Positions 19,880 through 31,433 of a DNA stretch of 64,000 nucleotides are shown here, piece after piece. Position numbers and translations under genes: made by a program. The notes beneath the pieces were generated by a model. The model was not told the DNA's origin. It saw only the letters and a program-made list of their open reading frames with translations, and did no database searches. Positions within the stretch are counted from its first letter, which is position 1. Each line of letters begins with the position of its first letter. The stretch covers positions 1-64,000 of the forward strand of contig JARGXX010000088.1 of the NCBI GenBank assembly GCA_030374765.1, read 5' to 3'. Source of the DNA: Agarophyton chilense. Taxonomy: Eukaryota; Rhodophyta; Florideophyceae; Gracilariales; Gracilariaceae.

Positions 19880-22800
19880 GTGGCCAAAGCCAGCATTGAG
19901 GCTCTACTGGAGAAGTTCCAGGACATCCGAATGTCGTCCTCAGAGACAGTTCTGGACTATATTAACCTGTTGGCAGTGGTGAAGTCCAAGCTCAGCAGCA
20001 TTGGACGTATGGTTGAAGACGATGAGAAGCTACGTGCGGTGTGGAGGGGGCTGGTTCAGGATTTTGAAGTCACGGCTGAGGTGATTCGAGGGACAGGGAA
20101 AATCATCATCGAGCGTTACCCCTTTTGATTGCAAAAGAAACGCAATTCGAAGGAGACGGTCCGAAAAAGACACGAGGAGAAAGCCGGGCTTTGCAATCGA
20201 GCGTGACGCGAGGCAAGTCAACAAGGACTTATTATTTCTTTTACAAGAAGGCCCATGTAAAGAAAGATTGCTGTAAGTATCCAAGGAGCATAGCATACAA
20301 GAGGGTAAAGGATAAAAAGAAGGATTTAAAACTTTCTTCTGACGAGGAGACTGCAGTTCACAATGCCTGTGTCTCCTTCATCGCTTCACATCTTCTGGAT
20401 ATACAATCACAGTACGTCTTGAAGGAGGACCAGTGGTACCTGGACTCCGGTGGTTCAAGGCACATGGCAAACTCCAATCAGGCCTTCGATGGTGGCGTAC
20501 GGAGGGCCAATAGGCGACATATATCGGTAGGAAATGGATCTAAGCTTGCTGTCAAGGATCAAAGGACATTGAATGTGGAAGTGAAGGAAGAATGGAGGCA
20601 GATCAGTCTAGACGATGTTCTGTACATACCCGAGCTGGTATGAAATCTGCTATCTGTGAGCGTTGTCAGAAAGAAAGGATTCGTGATTGTTTTCAGGTCG
20701 GACACTGAAGGGCGTAGAATCTGCGAGATATCATAGGGTTTGAATGGGATGGTCGTGACCGCCAGAGTGGAGACAGCTGATGGCCTTTATGTACTAAAGT
20801 TCTGTTCATTCAAGACAGGTGAAAAGGCTTTGGTCACTTGTTCTAATGAAGATTATACTAGAAAGTGGCATCAGTGGCTAGGGCATCCAGGTGAGGAACA
20901 CTTGCGCAAGACTTTGGCCGTTGTCGAAGATGTGCCGATCCGACCAGTGGGACCAGTGGGGCACTTTGAAGCATGCGTAGAAGGCAATTCATCGCGAGCC
21001 CCAAGGAAGTCGAAGGAAGCCTCCCGACTACACAGTGACGACATTCTGGAGCTGTTCCATTCGGAAGTCATGGGTCCCATGAAGGTGTCATCTCTGTCCG
21101 GAAGTCGTTACGCAGATACTGTGTATGAGGACAAGAGTTCTTTGTCTCTTCTGCCGTTCTTGAAGAAGCGAGGCGATCTGCTCAAATCAGTGAAAAAGAT
21201 GATTTCAGAGCTCGAACGCAGTCGGGCAAGCGTCTCAAGAAGTTCAGAGTCGACAAAGGGGGAGAATATTTGGCCAAATTCTTCCATTCTTGGCTGAGGG
21301 AGAATGGGGTCATCTGGGCACGAACCCCGCCCTACAGTCCAGAGTCAAATGGAAGGACTGAACGATTGAACAGGACACTGTGTGACAAGGCAAGAACGAT
21401 ATTGCGGACAATTGTCGGAACCCCACTGCATGAGCAACTGTGGGCAGAGGCCATAAATGCGGCCGGCTATTAACGGAATCGAACGTTCTCCAAACGACCG
21501 AACGAACCAAAGATGAAACTGTACGAGGCTTTCATGAAGAAAAAGCCCAATGTGTCACATTTGAAAGTGATTGAGTTAGTCGCCCATGTGCATGTGCCCA
21601 AGGAGAGGCGCGTAGGGAATAGAAAGGACACCTTGCTGTGAAGGAGCGATGATAACGGTTGAGATCTGTAAGCCGCCGGGCCCTGAGGTATTTTACACGC
21701 GACAAGTGGACGTATCGACCTCAGGTGGACTCATGTAGATTATTAATTTATTTTAATTAGTGTAATAGGTTAGCCTTACAATGCGAGGGAGATCCCAGCG
21801 CTTTGCCAGTACTATTTACTTGGCTCGAGTGATGCTTCTCCCTTAAGAGTACGGTAGGCCCCGTTAGGATACCAAATAACCCTCTTTGGTATATTAGTTC
21901 CACCCTTTGGTCTTCAAGCCATCGGTTCCGTACCTCCAACCTGTAGGACTACGCAGTAAACGCCATCCCATTGCATCAAGTACTCTGGGAGTGCCGCCGT
22001 CAAGGATTCGAACCATAAAACCTGCTCTACTACGCTATCACCGGTTGAGATCCGTACGCTGACCCACCCTTCATTGCCTTACACTCGCAGACAACGAAAT
22101 CTGTCTTAATTGGCTTCGAAAGAAAAAGCTGTTACAGGATCTATTGTTCGGAAGACGGGAATGTGATCAAAAGTAAGGGTGTAGTCTTCAATGAAGGCAC
22201 ATTGAGATTGAAGATGACTCTAATGGTACTATTAGACATCTCTCTTCAGCCAGGGCGAAGCGTTGAGAAGAATAAAGTGGTCGACCGGCCAAGAGTGAAG
22301 AAATGGTTGTAGAACCAGCGACACAGAACGCTGAGGCGGACAAGAACTATAATCAAATGTCTGACAATGAATTTAAAGATGCCAACGAAGAGTTCATGTA
22401 TGACCACGAGTTGCTGACCCACTATCCTACTGAGCCCCCACGATCTTTGCACATTAAGCGAACTACATCGAGATTCTCCCCTGACACACTCTTCGCACTC
22501 CTGGCGCAGAACCTACTTGGCATAACGGATTCATTCACGCCGACATCTTATGGAGGGGCAGTGAGCGGGAATTAATCCGAACAATGAAATCATGCCATGA
22601 CTGAAAACTTGGCACACATATAGAAGCGTGGAGTCTGGACATATATAGAGCGGCCAAAGGACAGTACCATCATTGAAAATAGATGGTTCTACTTCAAGAA
22701 GACGGATGCTCTAGGCATGCTAACGCGGTACCGAGCGAGACATATGACTCGGGGATTTCGTCAGAAGGCAGGAATCGACTATGCAGAACTGTTGCCACCT

Positions 22801-24079
22801 GTGGCAAAGTATAGTACCTTGAGATAGATGCTGGGCGAGGTGGCGTAATGCGGCCTGGGGATGATATAGTTCGATTTCCGCACCGCCTTTCTTTATGGCG
22901 ATCTTCAAGAAGAATTGTACATGACGCAACCGGAGGGCTTTGTGCAAAAAACGGAAAGTAATACCAAGTGTTTCGGCTGCACAAAGCTGCACATGGTCTG
23001 TAGCAAGCATTGCATGCCAGGAGAAGAAAAGTCAAGGCAATCATGATAGGAATAGGGTGTATAACACCGACGAAAGACCCTCTATTGTTCTTTTATCGAC
23101 TTGGGAAGAAAGTTATCACTATCATAGTGTATGTCGATGATGGATTGATCAATGAAAAGCACAAGGAGGACTTGCTACAGTTGGTAAAGGAAATTGAAAA
23201 GTTCTTTGAACTACGCATTGAGAAGAAGCCCGAAACGTTTCTTGGCATGATTTTGGAACAGGATCAGGAGAACAAAACAGTCATGGCGCACGAAAAGCCT
23301 ACAATCCAACAACTGGCATCAAAGATCCTGGTTGAAAATGCGAAAATGTTTACTGTTACTCTGTTGGATGTGTCGGAATTGAGGTTATTGGATGCAACAG
23401 AAGAGAGATTGGACTGCCCATATAGGGAGCTCATCGGTTCGTTAATGCATTTGGCAAATACAGTCTGCCCCGATGTCGCGTTTTGAGTTACACATCTCGC
23501 GCGATACATGAATTGGTATTCCCAAAAGCATTGGAAGGCTGCTCTGAATGTGCTAAAGTACTTATAAAGCACAGTAGAACTGGGTATTTTGTACGACGGG
23601 CACAGAAGGGAGCGATTCTGAGATCTTCCGATTCTAATTTCGCGAGGGATAAGAAAGGCAGAAAGTCTACGAGTGGATACGTGTTTCTGAAAAATGGTGG
23701 GGCCATTTCACGGCGCAGAAAGAAGCAGACCGTGGTGGCACAGTCGACCGTAGAAGCAGAGTATGTAGCCATGTCCTACGCAGTCATAGAATAGTTGTGG
23801 CTACAAAGGCATCTAAAAGAAACTACTCAGAAGAAAGGAAAGATGATGCTGATTTATGGAGATAATCAAGGCTCAATCGCGTTGAGCAGGAATGAAGTTG
23901 TCAATGAGCGCACTAAGCACATTGAAGTCAAGTACAATTTGATAAGAGACCCTGTTGTGAAGGGATTGGTCTATATAGAATACATCCCAACTATGCAATT
24001 TTTTGCTGATCTTTTCACAAAACCACTGCAGAGAAATTTGCCCAAAAAGTTTTGTGTTATTCTTGGAGAACAATTGTGA
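19880..24079 (+). pseudogene. Copia-1 gag-pol, degenerate
   Basis: Pieces in changing frames. Gag-like segment 19880-20100 and a damaged zinc knuckle near 20230-20280 (YYFFYKKAHVKKDCCKY, first Cys pair lost). Protease WYLDSGGSRHMAN near 20434. Pre-integrase WHQWLGHPGEEHL near 20870; integrase core near 21050 (FHSEVMGPM, expected Asp replaced by Glu) and 21340 (SNGRTERLNRTL). Reverse transcriptase from about 22700 with YVDDGLINEK near 23130; RNase H with VEAEYVAMSYA near 23755 and the tail DLFTKPLQRNLPKKF near 24010. Several internal stops are visible, so no product is expected. Confidence 0.88.
21671..22041 (-). mobile_element. Putative SINE-like insertion with pol III box motifs
   Basis: 371 bp inserted in the Copia-1 pol, flanked by near-perfect 15-bp direct repeats CGGTTGAGATCTGTA (21656-21670) and CGGTTGAGATCCGTA (22042-22056). 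On the minus strand it begins with a perfect-consensus A box (TAGCGTAGTAG, 22037-22027) and a B box (GGTTCGAATCC, 22014-22004), only 12 nt apart instead of the usual 30 or more. The far end is AT-rich (near 21739-21762) then about 65 bp of other sequence. Head position, box motifs and long target duplication fit a tRNA-derived SINE with a shortened head. Only one copy is seen here, so family status is unproven. Confidence 0.4.
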
Positions 24080-24097
24080 AGCTCGAAACGCGAAGAG

Positions 24098-24361
24098 TGT
24101 TGGAAGGTAGTTCCAGAACGTCCCAATCTTAGCAAACATCACATTGGGATGTAGTCTGCCCGGATCGGGCAGTGATAACTAGATAAACATTATTCTAGGC
24201 AGTTTGTAAGATAGCGCCGAACACTGCGAGCAGAACTTGCGTTGGAAGTTCTGTGATCAAGCTGGAGCCCAGCTGGTTGTCTATAAAAAGGCAGCGCAAC
24301 AGCGCCCACCTGCCAGAAGTGTGCACAACTTCAATAAACTGAACCACACAACCTTTTAATA
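24098..24361 (+). repeat. Copia-1 3' LTR
   Basis: 264 bp partner of 19217-19481, differing by many substitutions. It contains TATAAAAAG (near 24281), a plausible TATA box, and CAATAAAC near the end. Confidence 0.9.
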
Positions 24362-24366
24362 CCACT

Positions 24367-25410
24367 GAGCGCTGTGAAACGCGTTGGGCTTGAGAAGGTG
24401 AACGCCGCTACAGGGTTGCCAAAATCAAATTGATTGGGAACATCAGAAACGCTGTGACGATATGAAGGAGAGATACGGCAGAGCTGGTATACCCAGAAGG
24501 CACAGTTGAAAGATCGTCGTGTTCCTTCGATATGTACGAAGTGTACGTATACAAGCCGGGGCGACAAAGTTCTGGCAAATCACTGCTGATGCACCTCCAG
24601 AAGGATGGATTGCTAGCGTTTGGTTGCAACCGACGATGGCGCGAGTGATACCGGTTTGAGGAAATCATTCCAAAGCCGTCATCAACGAGGGGGGATCATT
24701 GCGGCAATCGTATCTGTGCGACTCTAATGCCAGTGACGAAGCTAGACAAACGGCGCGCGCGGCACTTTCCAAATGTCGACGGCGCTTTTGCGCCGCGGCG
24801 GTGCCCATTGGCTGTGCTGTTTCGGAGCGCCTTTGTGCGAGGCGCGTTGCCGCCCACAATGGACTCCAGCTCACTACAGTATCTACAGTGAAGAACATAT
24901 CAAAATGGATCCTTCTTTTTCAAGGTTTGGTCAAATTGAACGACTTTGTTCTTCACCGACAAAAATCACCTTTTCTTCCAAGGCTTCCTTTTTTTTGACT
25001 CTTGATTATTACACAGCAAAGCGAAAACATAACAGAGTATCATTGTTTCTTGTCGTACCAGATTAGTCCACAAATCAAGCTTGAGACACAAGTTTTCAGT
25101 TTCCACGTTGAAGTTTTTTGGATTCAAGTATTGACTACCACTTCGATCTTAACTGAGATGTGGTGTCATGTCGGGGGTGCTTAGTGGTAGAATCAGGAAA
25201 GCTTATCAATTACGCTTTCCTCAGCATTGATGAAAATCACACAAAGCATCATGCTAATCCACTTACATGAATCATCATGTAGTACAGAACTGCAATGTGG
25301 AGTCTCCTTTGACTTGATGCAATCATAAATGAAAGATGAGCGAGTGCCACTCCAGAATTTCAGCGTCCCTTCATGTATACGTGCAAAGCACGACAGTTAT
25401 CTCGTCACCC
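24367..25410. other. Intergenic with two small hairpins
   Basis: No gene. Two perfect hairpins precede the secreted pseudogene: 25195-25202 with 25214-25221 (AGGAAAGC stem, 11-nt loop) and 25266-25271 with 25276-25281 (ACATGA stem, 4-nt loop). The GC-rich tract near 24750-24860 is unassigned. Confidence 0.45.
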
Positions 25411-25894
25411 ATGAACAACATTTTCTTACTCTGTCTCGTCGTGCTTCTTGCCCTTCAGAGAGGGCTTGGCGGTCACACGCCATTGGCACGAATCAAATCG
25501 TAACCTATTCTAAATGCGAGGTGAGAGGCGATGGAGGTCTTTGTCGAATCGGGTTCAAGGACTTGTGGGGTGTTCATGATCACGTGCAATGGGGTTCAGG
25601 AAACTATTCGTTGAAAGGCATACATTCCGGCGCATTCACTCCAAAAATCATTCATAAAGATCCCGATTTTTACGATGCTGCAGTGGGATCCAGGTGGACG
25701 ATTCATTGAGAGATGTGTATACATGTGAAACAGAATTTGACGATGAGGATCTCACATATTCGAACACAAAATGTCGATACTTGACTATCCCCGGATGGTT
25801 GTTCAGCACTGCAGAATTGCCGGGTGAGAGAGCGTCAGGGGTGTCTCGATCGCATGAATGGGCTCTGAGAAGATATGTTCCAAATGGTGCTTGA
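25411..25894 (+). pseudogene. Secreted protein, broken by two frame changes
   Basis: ATG at 25411 opens a strong signal peptide (MNNIFLLCLVVLLALQRGLG). The likely mature sequence continues in a second frame (NQIVTYSKCEVRGDGGLCRI ... SGNYSLKGIHSGAFTPKI, to about 25690) and then a third (VYTCETEFDDEDLTYSNTKC ... YVPNGA, stop 25894). Three frames in under 500 bp with no good splice sites suggest a decaying gene, though sequencing indels cannot be excluded. Cysteines are regularly placed (SKCEV, GLCRI, YTCET, TKCRY), consistent with an extracellular domain. Family not recognised. An AATAAA lies near 26132. Confidence 0.5.
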
Positions 25895-26386
25895 ATACTG
25901 ATGTACGTGACTGAATATGAAGTGGTGGACACTTCTGTTTCCCCGCCGAGGGTGCGAGAGGTACGAAGAATGTCTACTCGACAAGCTCGCGTGGAGAACA
26001 ATTTTGTTGTCTTCTATGCGAAATTCTAAGTAACAGAATCATGTCGACTTTTCTTTGTGGTCTACGAGTCGGAACCTCTTCTGTAGTGTATTTTTATATC
26101 TAAACCTATTTCCACACATGTATCAAAGCTGCAATAAAATGCACGTTGAGAACATGTCCATGTCCGTCTAAAACTTGTCTTTTAGGTAGGGCGCGGTCTT
26201 TAAACCATGTGCACGTGCTCTTTTCACAAACATCACATACCACGTTCCCTTCCATTTTACGACCCTCTTGCTCTTCACAATTTGAGATTGTGGATCTTCG
26301 TGCTCCAGCTGGGGAAGGGTTTCGTCATGGCTCTGAGTATACAAACATCAGAAATATTAGAAAAGAATAATAAATAAATACTAATG

Positions 26387-26425
26387 AATCTAACGTTAGT
26401 TCGCCTTTATCTAACGCTAAATATA
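26387..26425 (+). repeat. hAT left terminal repeat region
   Basis: AATCTAACGTTA then TTTATCTAACGCTAAA; matches the inverted right end at 47452-47491. Confidence 0.65.
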
Positions 26426-26569
26426 TTAGATTGAATTTCAAACTCTCTTTGAAGCCGTTCAAACTTTTGAACAGGTTCGAAGCAATGTAAAGAGGTCAGA
26501 CAGCCTCCAATCTATACTCCGATCACAAGTTAAGATTCTGAATTCAAAAGATTGTGCCCATCTTTGATA

Positions 26570-28500
26570 ATGGGGCGCCAAAGGAATCCGATTTGGAAGC
26601 ACTTTCAGCTTATACCGAGAGGGGCATTCAAAACCAAACGAGGAAGATGCAGATTCTGTAACCAGACAGTTTCTGGAGCTCCAACCAATTTGTGCACACA
26701 TCATGCAAACTGCAAAGCCGTCCCAAGATCTGGAGGGTCCCTTCCAGTCATGACAGAAGGAACATCAAACCAATCTCAAATTGCACCGTGTACCCCCACT
26801 GCACAATCAAATGGCCCCCTTTTTCATCTCCTTGCCGATCGAATCACTCCCTCTGCGCGTGCCCAAATTGATCGTGAACTCACGTCAGCTCTCCTTGAAT
26901 CTGGGTGCTCTTTCGATATATTCGAACACCCAGCATGGGTAGAGGCTTGGAAAGTAATTCGCCCGGCATACTATCCTCCATCTAAGAATAGAATTGGTAC
27001 AGAACTTCTCCACGAAAAGTACAAAGAAACTATGTCTGATGCACTGAACAGTATAGGCATAAATGAGGGCGGTGTCCTGGGTATTGATAGAGCAACAAAT
27101 GTGCTTTCTAAATCTATGAGCAACGTAATAGTCTATTCCGTTCTTTATTGAATACCTTCGTGCAGATTTAAAGAAAGAAACAGCTGAAAACCTCTGCTGT
27201 AAGGTAAAGGACTGCATTGCACGGCTGAAAGACCTTGTGCAGAGTGAAGCAGTGTTCGCCTTTGTGTCCGACTCCTGCAATGTTATGAGAGATTTACGTC
27301 GCCGTCTGCACTCTGAAGAAGTTATACAATGGGCAGATGGGTACAGCACACATTGCTTACACAATTTTTGCGAGGATATTGGGAAAGAAAATTATGTTAC
27401 GAATCTCGTGAAGCAGGCTTTAATGATCTCCAAGACAATTAAAAACACAGATCTTCTTCGAAAGGTTTTCGATTCTATTTGGTTGGAGAAACAAGGAAAA
27501 TATATATACTATGGTTTTATACTGTAGGACACGATGGTCGACAGTTAGTTTGATGCTGAAGCGGCTCCACAAAGTTAAACCATCACTAAGCTATTTGTCG
27601 TATGCCGTTTTACACGAAAGAGATATGATGGGCATTGAGTCAACATTTCATATACCAGGAGGTATACTGGAAATATTATCTTCGCCAGAATTTCGGTCAA
27701 GCCTTGGTGATACAGCGGCACTTTTTGACCCAATATGTCGCTGCGTTGGCGTTCTTGAAAGTGACACTGGGACACTTTCACTTGTTTATGTTTGCTTTTT
27801 ATTTGTGCGTGCACACATAAGATGTATGGGGCATCACAGAGAAGGGAGCAACAGCTTTTATATCGTTCGGGTCGAATTTACAGTCCGGTTCAAGCCCTGG
27901 CTTTCCACACGGATCCTCTAATCACTAATTTGCTCCAGAATATGGAGGCAGCCTACGGTGCCTCTTTCGTTGAGCTTGGCCAAGGGCCGCTGAGTAGCCA
28001 GTGCGGGAAAGCGCTTGAACTTTTGGCAGATTCTACAATGCCACTTGACCAGCTTATGCAAGAATACTTAATTTTCTGTATCGCCCCACCATCCTCTATG
28101 CAAGCCTGCGTTCCTGCGTTCCTGGCATCCCCGTCTAATTTGGGGTCAGCTTCGAAGTGAGTTTTCCGCTCTGTCGCACCGCCTAATGCAGGTTTCCAAG
28201 GCTCCGCCCTCCACCACTGGTGTTGAGCGGAACCATAAGGTTGCCAACAAAATTTTGACCTCTCGCCGTGGGCGCCTTGGGGACCTCAAGATGGAGCTGC
28301 AGGTAGCACACAACTTCGCAAAAAGATTTCTTCAAAGCGGGAGAATAGTATTGTTACGAGGTTGTGTGCGTGGTCGTTGGAAAGCAGTACGAGAGAACCT
28401 GTGTCCCTCACAGGAGTTTCTGTCACAGATGCAATTGTGGCAGGGCATATCAGCTCTGTCGTTGGGCAGCGAGACAGCTCCAAAGAGCAGAACGAGCTTC
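26570..28500 (+). pseudogene. hAT-family transposase, degenerate
   Basis: Starts at ATG 26570 with a BED-type zinc finger (NPIWKHFQ ... RCRFCNQTVSG ... LCTHHANC, residues about 6-48). A protein-like but frame-broken sequence follows: WVEAWKVIRPAYYPPSKNRI, then DSCNVMRDLRRRL and WADGYSTHCLHNFCEDIGKE (27240-27380), RTRWSTVSLMLKRL (27530-27570), LFDPICRCVGVLESDTG (27720-27770), YSPVQALAFHTDPL (27870-27920), and the C-terminal dimerisation motif PPSTTGVERNHKVAN (28206-28250). At least four frame changes are visible (near 27145, 27510, 27800 and 28170). The family catalyses cut-and-paste transposition; this copy cannot be functional. Confidence 0.85.
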
Positions 28501-28783
28501 TGGATGTAGAGGAGTTGTATCTTGAAGGCCTTCTCGAGGCTACAATGAACTATACTGAGATAACAGACGCCATCCTTTTCACCAATTTGTGACAATTCAA
28601 CATCCTCCTTCCCCGTCACAGAGACCGCAATGCCGTTCTTTTCAGTATACTGGCCAGTGTCACCGCAGCGCGTCAGGCAGCATTATTTATGGCTGACACT
28701 CTTGGGCTGGGCGCTCACGCCCGCTTGGGCTTGAAGAAATCCAAAGCCAGGCAAGAGGTCGAACGTATCGGTCATGGGACTGC

Positions 28784-29026
28784 TAAGTATGATCGGAGTT
28801 AGATACAGGAATCTAAGCAGAGAGTGTAGTCGAAGTACAGTCTGGTCGTCTTTACTCGTCTTTAACGGAGTGCAAGTTCTGGTATTTTTAGCCATGAGGC
28901 TCCATGCACAAGCGGTTGTCACGTAAGGTGAGACCGGGCGTCTTTTAATACAGGATTCAAATACAAACGGATATGCATTGTATATCAGCGCTTTCGATAG
29001 AGTCTACGAGAGTGTCTACATTCATA
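28784..29026 (-). repeat. Copia-2 3' LTR
   Basis: Plus strand starts TAAGTATGATCGG and ends GTCTACATTCATA; partner of 46237-46479. Confidence 0.92.
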
Positions 29027-29037
29027 TCGCTCTCTCT

Positions 29038-30642
29038 TTAGCCAAAGTTCTTTTCACACTTCTGTGTTTCGGCCACGGAGTCGTAGTCCATCGTCAGTTT
29101 CCCAGTGAACATAGTTAGTTGTAGTGCATCGGTGAGGCAGCTGTCTTTCTTTGTGAGTGGATCTGCGATGTTTGTGGTGCCAGGAATCCAAGATATCGTG
29201 TCGACGGCACCTGTTTGAAACTCGTACCTGATGGAGCCCACATCTCCGCGAATCGACTTATCAATCGATAGTTTCTGAGTCGACATAGAACTGAAGAGAT
29301 CCTTTGAGTCAACACAAATATGCAATTTAACCTTCACATTCAGTAGTTCATTGTACACATTGCAGACTACCTTGCCGTCGTCGATGCCCTCTGCGGCGGC
29401 AAAAACTTCTGCTGCGGGAACACTGCGAACAGGACGCTTAGCCTTGTGAGAAATCCACGAGATAACATGATAAATGGACCCTTTTTGCATGGGACCTAGC
29501 AGAAGTCCAGTGACGACGCCTATCTGTCCTACATCGTCGATTCGAGATGCATCAGCAAAGACAAGAATCGAAAGCTCGTAGTCAGAGTTATCTTTTGGGC
29601 GCGAGTACATTATGGTAGTGCCAAGATTCTTCAAGCGACGAGTAATAGTTGTCTGTTCGACAACGTGGTGAACTTGGGTCTGAGGCGCTTTCTGCTGGAG
29701 ATAGCTTGCGTAAAATGCACAAATAAGAGAAGCAGTGGTTCCAATCCAGCCAATGGAGCTGTTGATAGATGCGTACGTAGCTTTCTCGATGGCATTGATA
29801 ATTTCAGAGCTTTCTTTGCGCCGATGTCTAGAGATCGGACACTCGCCTATCGCCTCAAGCTTGTCGTCGGCATTGGTTGCGATAGAAAAGTCTTCATTCT
29901 GGATTGTGTTGATTCCGAAATACCTCATGTGACCTGGTCCGCAGTTAACCGTGCCGAACTTGAACTTCTGATCAAAGGCTGAGAGAAACTGTTTGGCATG
30001 GTCTCCTACCCCTGCTGCCTTGAGGTTATCTACGACCTTGGCAACCAGAAGTGCTAGCTTCCCATCCTTTTTTTTGAAGAAAAGCTGGGGTATGTGCTTG
30101 GATTGCTCTAGTCCAAGTTCTGGCATCACGGCATCTGACTTTGATTGCCATTTAGCGTTGGCGTTGACTAAGCCATACGCAGCAGTTAAAAGGAGCCACA
30201 TATGTGTCGCACGCATGTGACTCTCAGCAGGTGGCTTCACATACACATCTCTTTCAGCAGCACCGGTCTGTAAGAATGCGGCTTTAACGTCTGCCTTATA
30301 AAGTGTCCAGCCAAAAAGAGATGCCACAGATTCTAGGATACGAAGCCCAGTCGGCGAGCAGGTGGCGCAGTCTTTGCTGAGGGTGTGTTTGAGAGCGTCT
30401 TCGTTTCCATGCGGCGCGATTTGGGCTTTCAACTTCAAGGATCCATCGTCATTGTGCTTGATCTTATAGAGCGTATGACTGCTGATGACGTTAGCTCCTT
30501 TAGGAATATCTCGAATGCAAACAACGCGAGCGGTCTTCAGAAAGGTCTCTTCTTCCCGGGCATACGCATTGACGAGCGGGTATTGATCAAATCCTTGAGC
30601 TTGATGCCGCATAAAAGGCTTATTATTAAAGTGCTCTAGCAT
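29038..30642 (-). pseudogene. Copia-2 reverse transcriptase and RNase H
   Basis: 534 open codons. RT motifs: SSHTLYKIKHNDDGSLKLKA, then LYKADVKAAFLQTG and ERDVYVKPPAE. The catalytic box reads LLVAKVVDNLKAAG (VVDN at 30025-30036 complement), where Ty1/copia enzymes usually have Y-x-D-D; the second Asp is Asn, so polymerase activity is doubtful. RNase H follows with VFADAS, AAEVFAAAEG, HICVDSKDLFS and NIADPLTKK. It is out of frame with the upstream module, so the polyprotein is broken between 30642 and 30690. It ends just before the LTR. Confidence 0.85.
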
Positions 30643-30689
30643 CGATGAGAGTACCGTGTCTTCAGTGCTAGTGACCTGTAGCCTAGCTT

Positions 30690-31427
30690 TCAGATTGCTG
30701 CTGGCAGCAGCAAGCGGGCTTCGGTAGCGTCAGATGGTGTCCACTGTACACTGTTCAGGTCTACATCGTTCTCAATGTCCCCATTGTCGTAGTGTATTGT
30801 CACTTTGCCGCTTTCGGCTCGCGAGTGTACCGCACCAGGGTATATCACACCATCATCATCCCATAAAACATCAACTCGGTCACCAACAGCTGGGCTGTGA
30901 TTGCGGTCATCGGAAAAGTCCTGAGGGTCTTCGGGTGTGACGTGCGACTCGTCCTTTTGGTCATCATCGGCGTTTGTCGAAAGCGTTTCATCATGAGCAG
31001 TGTCAGATAATACGGGCATGCACTCATCGAGAGTGTCAATTGCATCTTGCACAACTTGAGAGAATGATGTCGGGGAGATGGCGGGGCGAGCATCTTCAAT
31101 CGCGGCAGTAATGACTGGGCCATTGCTGCCAGGTACGGAAATAGAGCGTGCATGGCGATCGACTGCGAGTACTGTCTTCGGTTCAGACCATCTGCCACGC
31201 TTCTCAGTATCTTTCTTTTGAAAGATTTCTACCGTGTCACCAGTGGCTATCGGTACTTCGTCGGTCGATTTCGATCTAAGGATCAGTGCCAACTTGCAGC
31301 GGGCGTGCAGTTGGTCACGAGCGTCGATGACGTCCTGGGGAACAGCGGTGTCAGCTGGCTTTTTGTTGATTGGTTTGGTAAAGCCCTTTGCCAGTTCGAA
31401 TGCGGACATGACATCGTTTCCATACAA
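30690..31427 (-). pseudogene. Copia-2 integrase tail with Tudor-like domain
   Basis: Continues the integrase frame after a single TAA (31434-31436). The C-terminal part (about 30720-30910) reads VGDRVDVLWDDDGVIYPGAV followed by GKVTIHYDNGDIENDVDLNS, the pattern of Tudor-type barrels (G-D-x-V-x-V-x-W, Y-P-G-x-V, Y-D-D/N-G-D). Upstream is a short barrel-like stretch (GDTVEIFQKKDTEKRGRWSE) like a retroelement integrase C-terminal domain. Tudor domains often bind methylated residues, so the module might guide integration or polyprotein contacts; this is inference. Confidence 0.65.
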
Positions 31428-31433
31428 GTCATT

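Larger units (their letters stand above)
19217..24361 (+). mobile_element. Copia-1, full-length Ty1/copia element, decayed
   Basis: 5145 bp bounded by two LTRs starting TGTTGGAAGG and ending CCTTTTAAGA / CCTTTTAATA, flanked by the 5-bp target-site duplication CCACT (19212-19216 and 24362-24366). Domain order gag, protease, integrase, reverse transcriptase, RNase H identifies Ty1/copia. The coding region has many stops and shifts and an extra insertion at 21671-22041, so the copy is dead. Confidence 0.9.
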
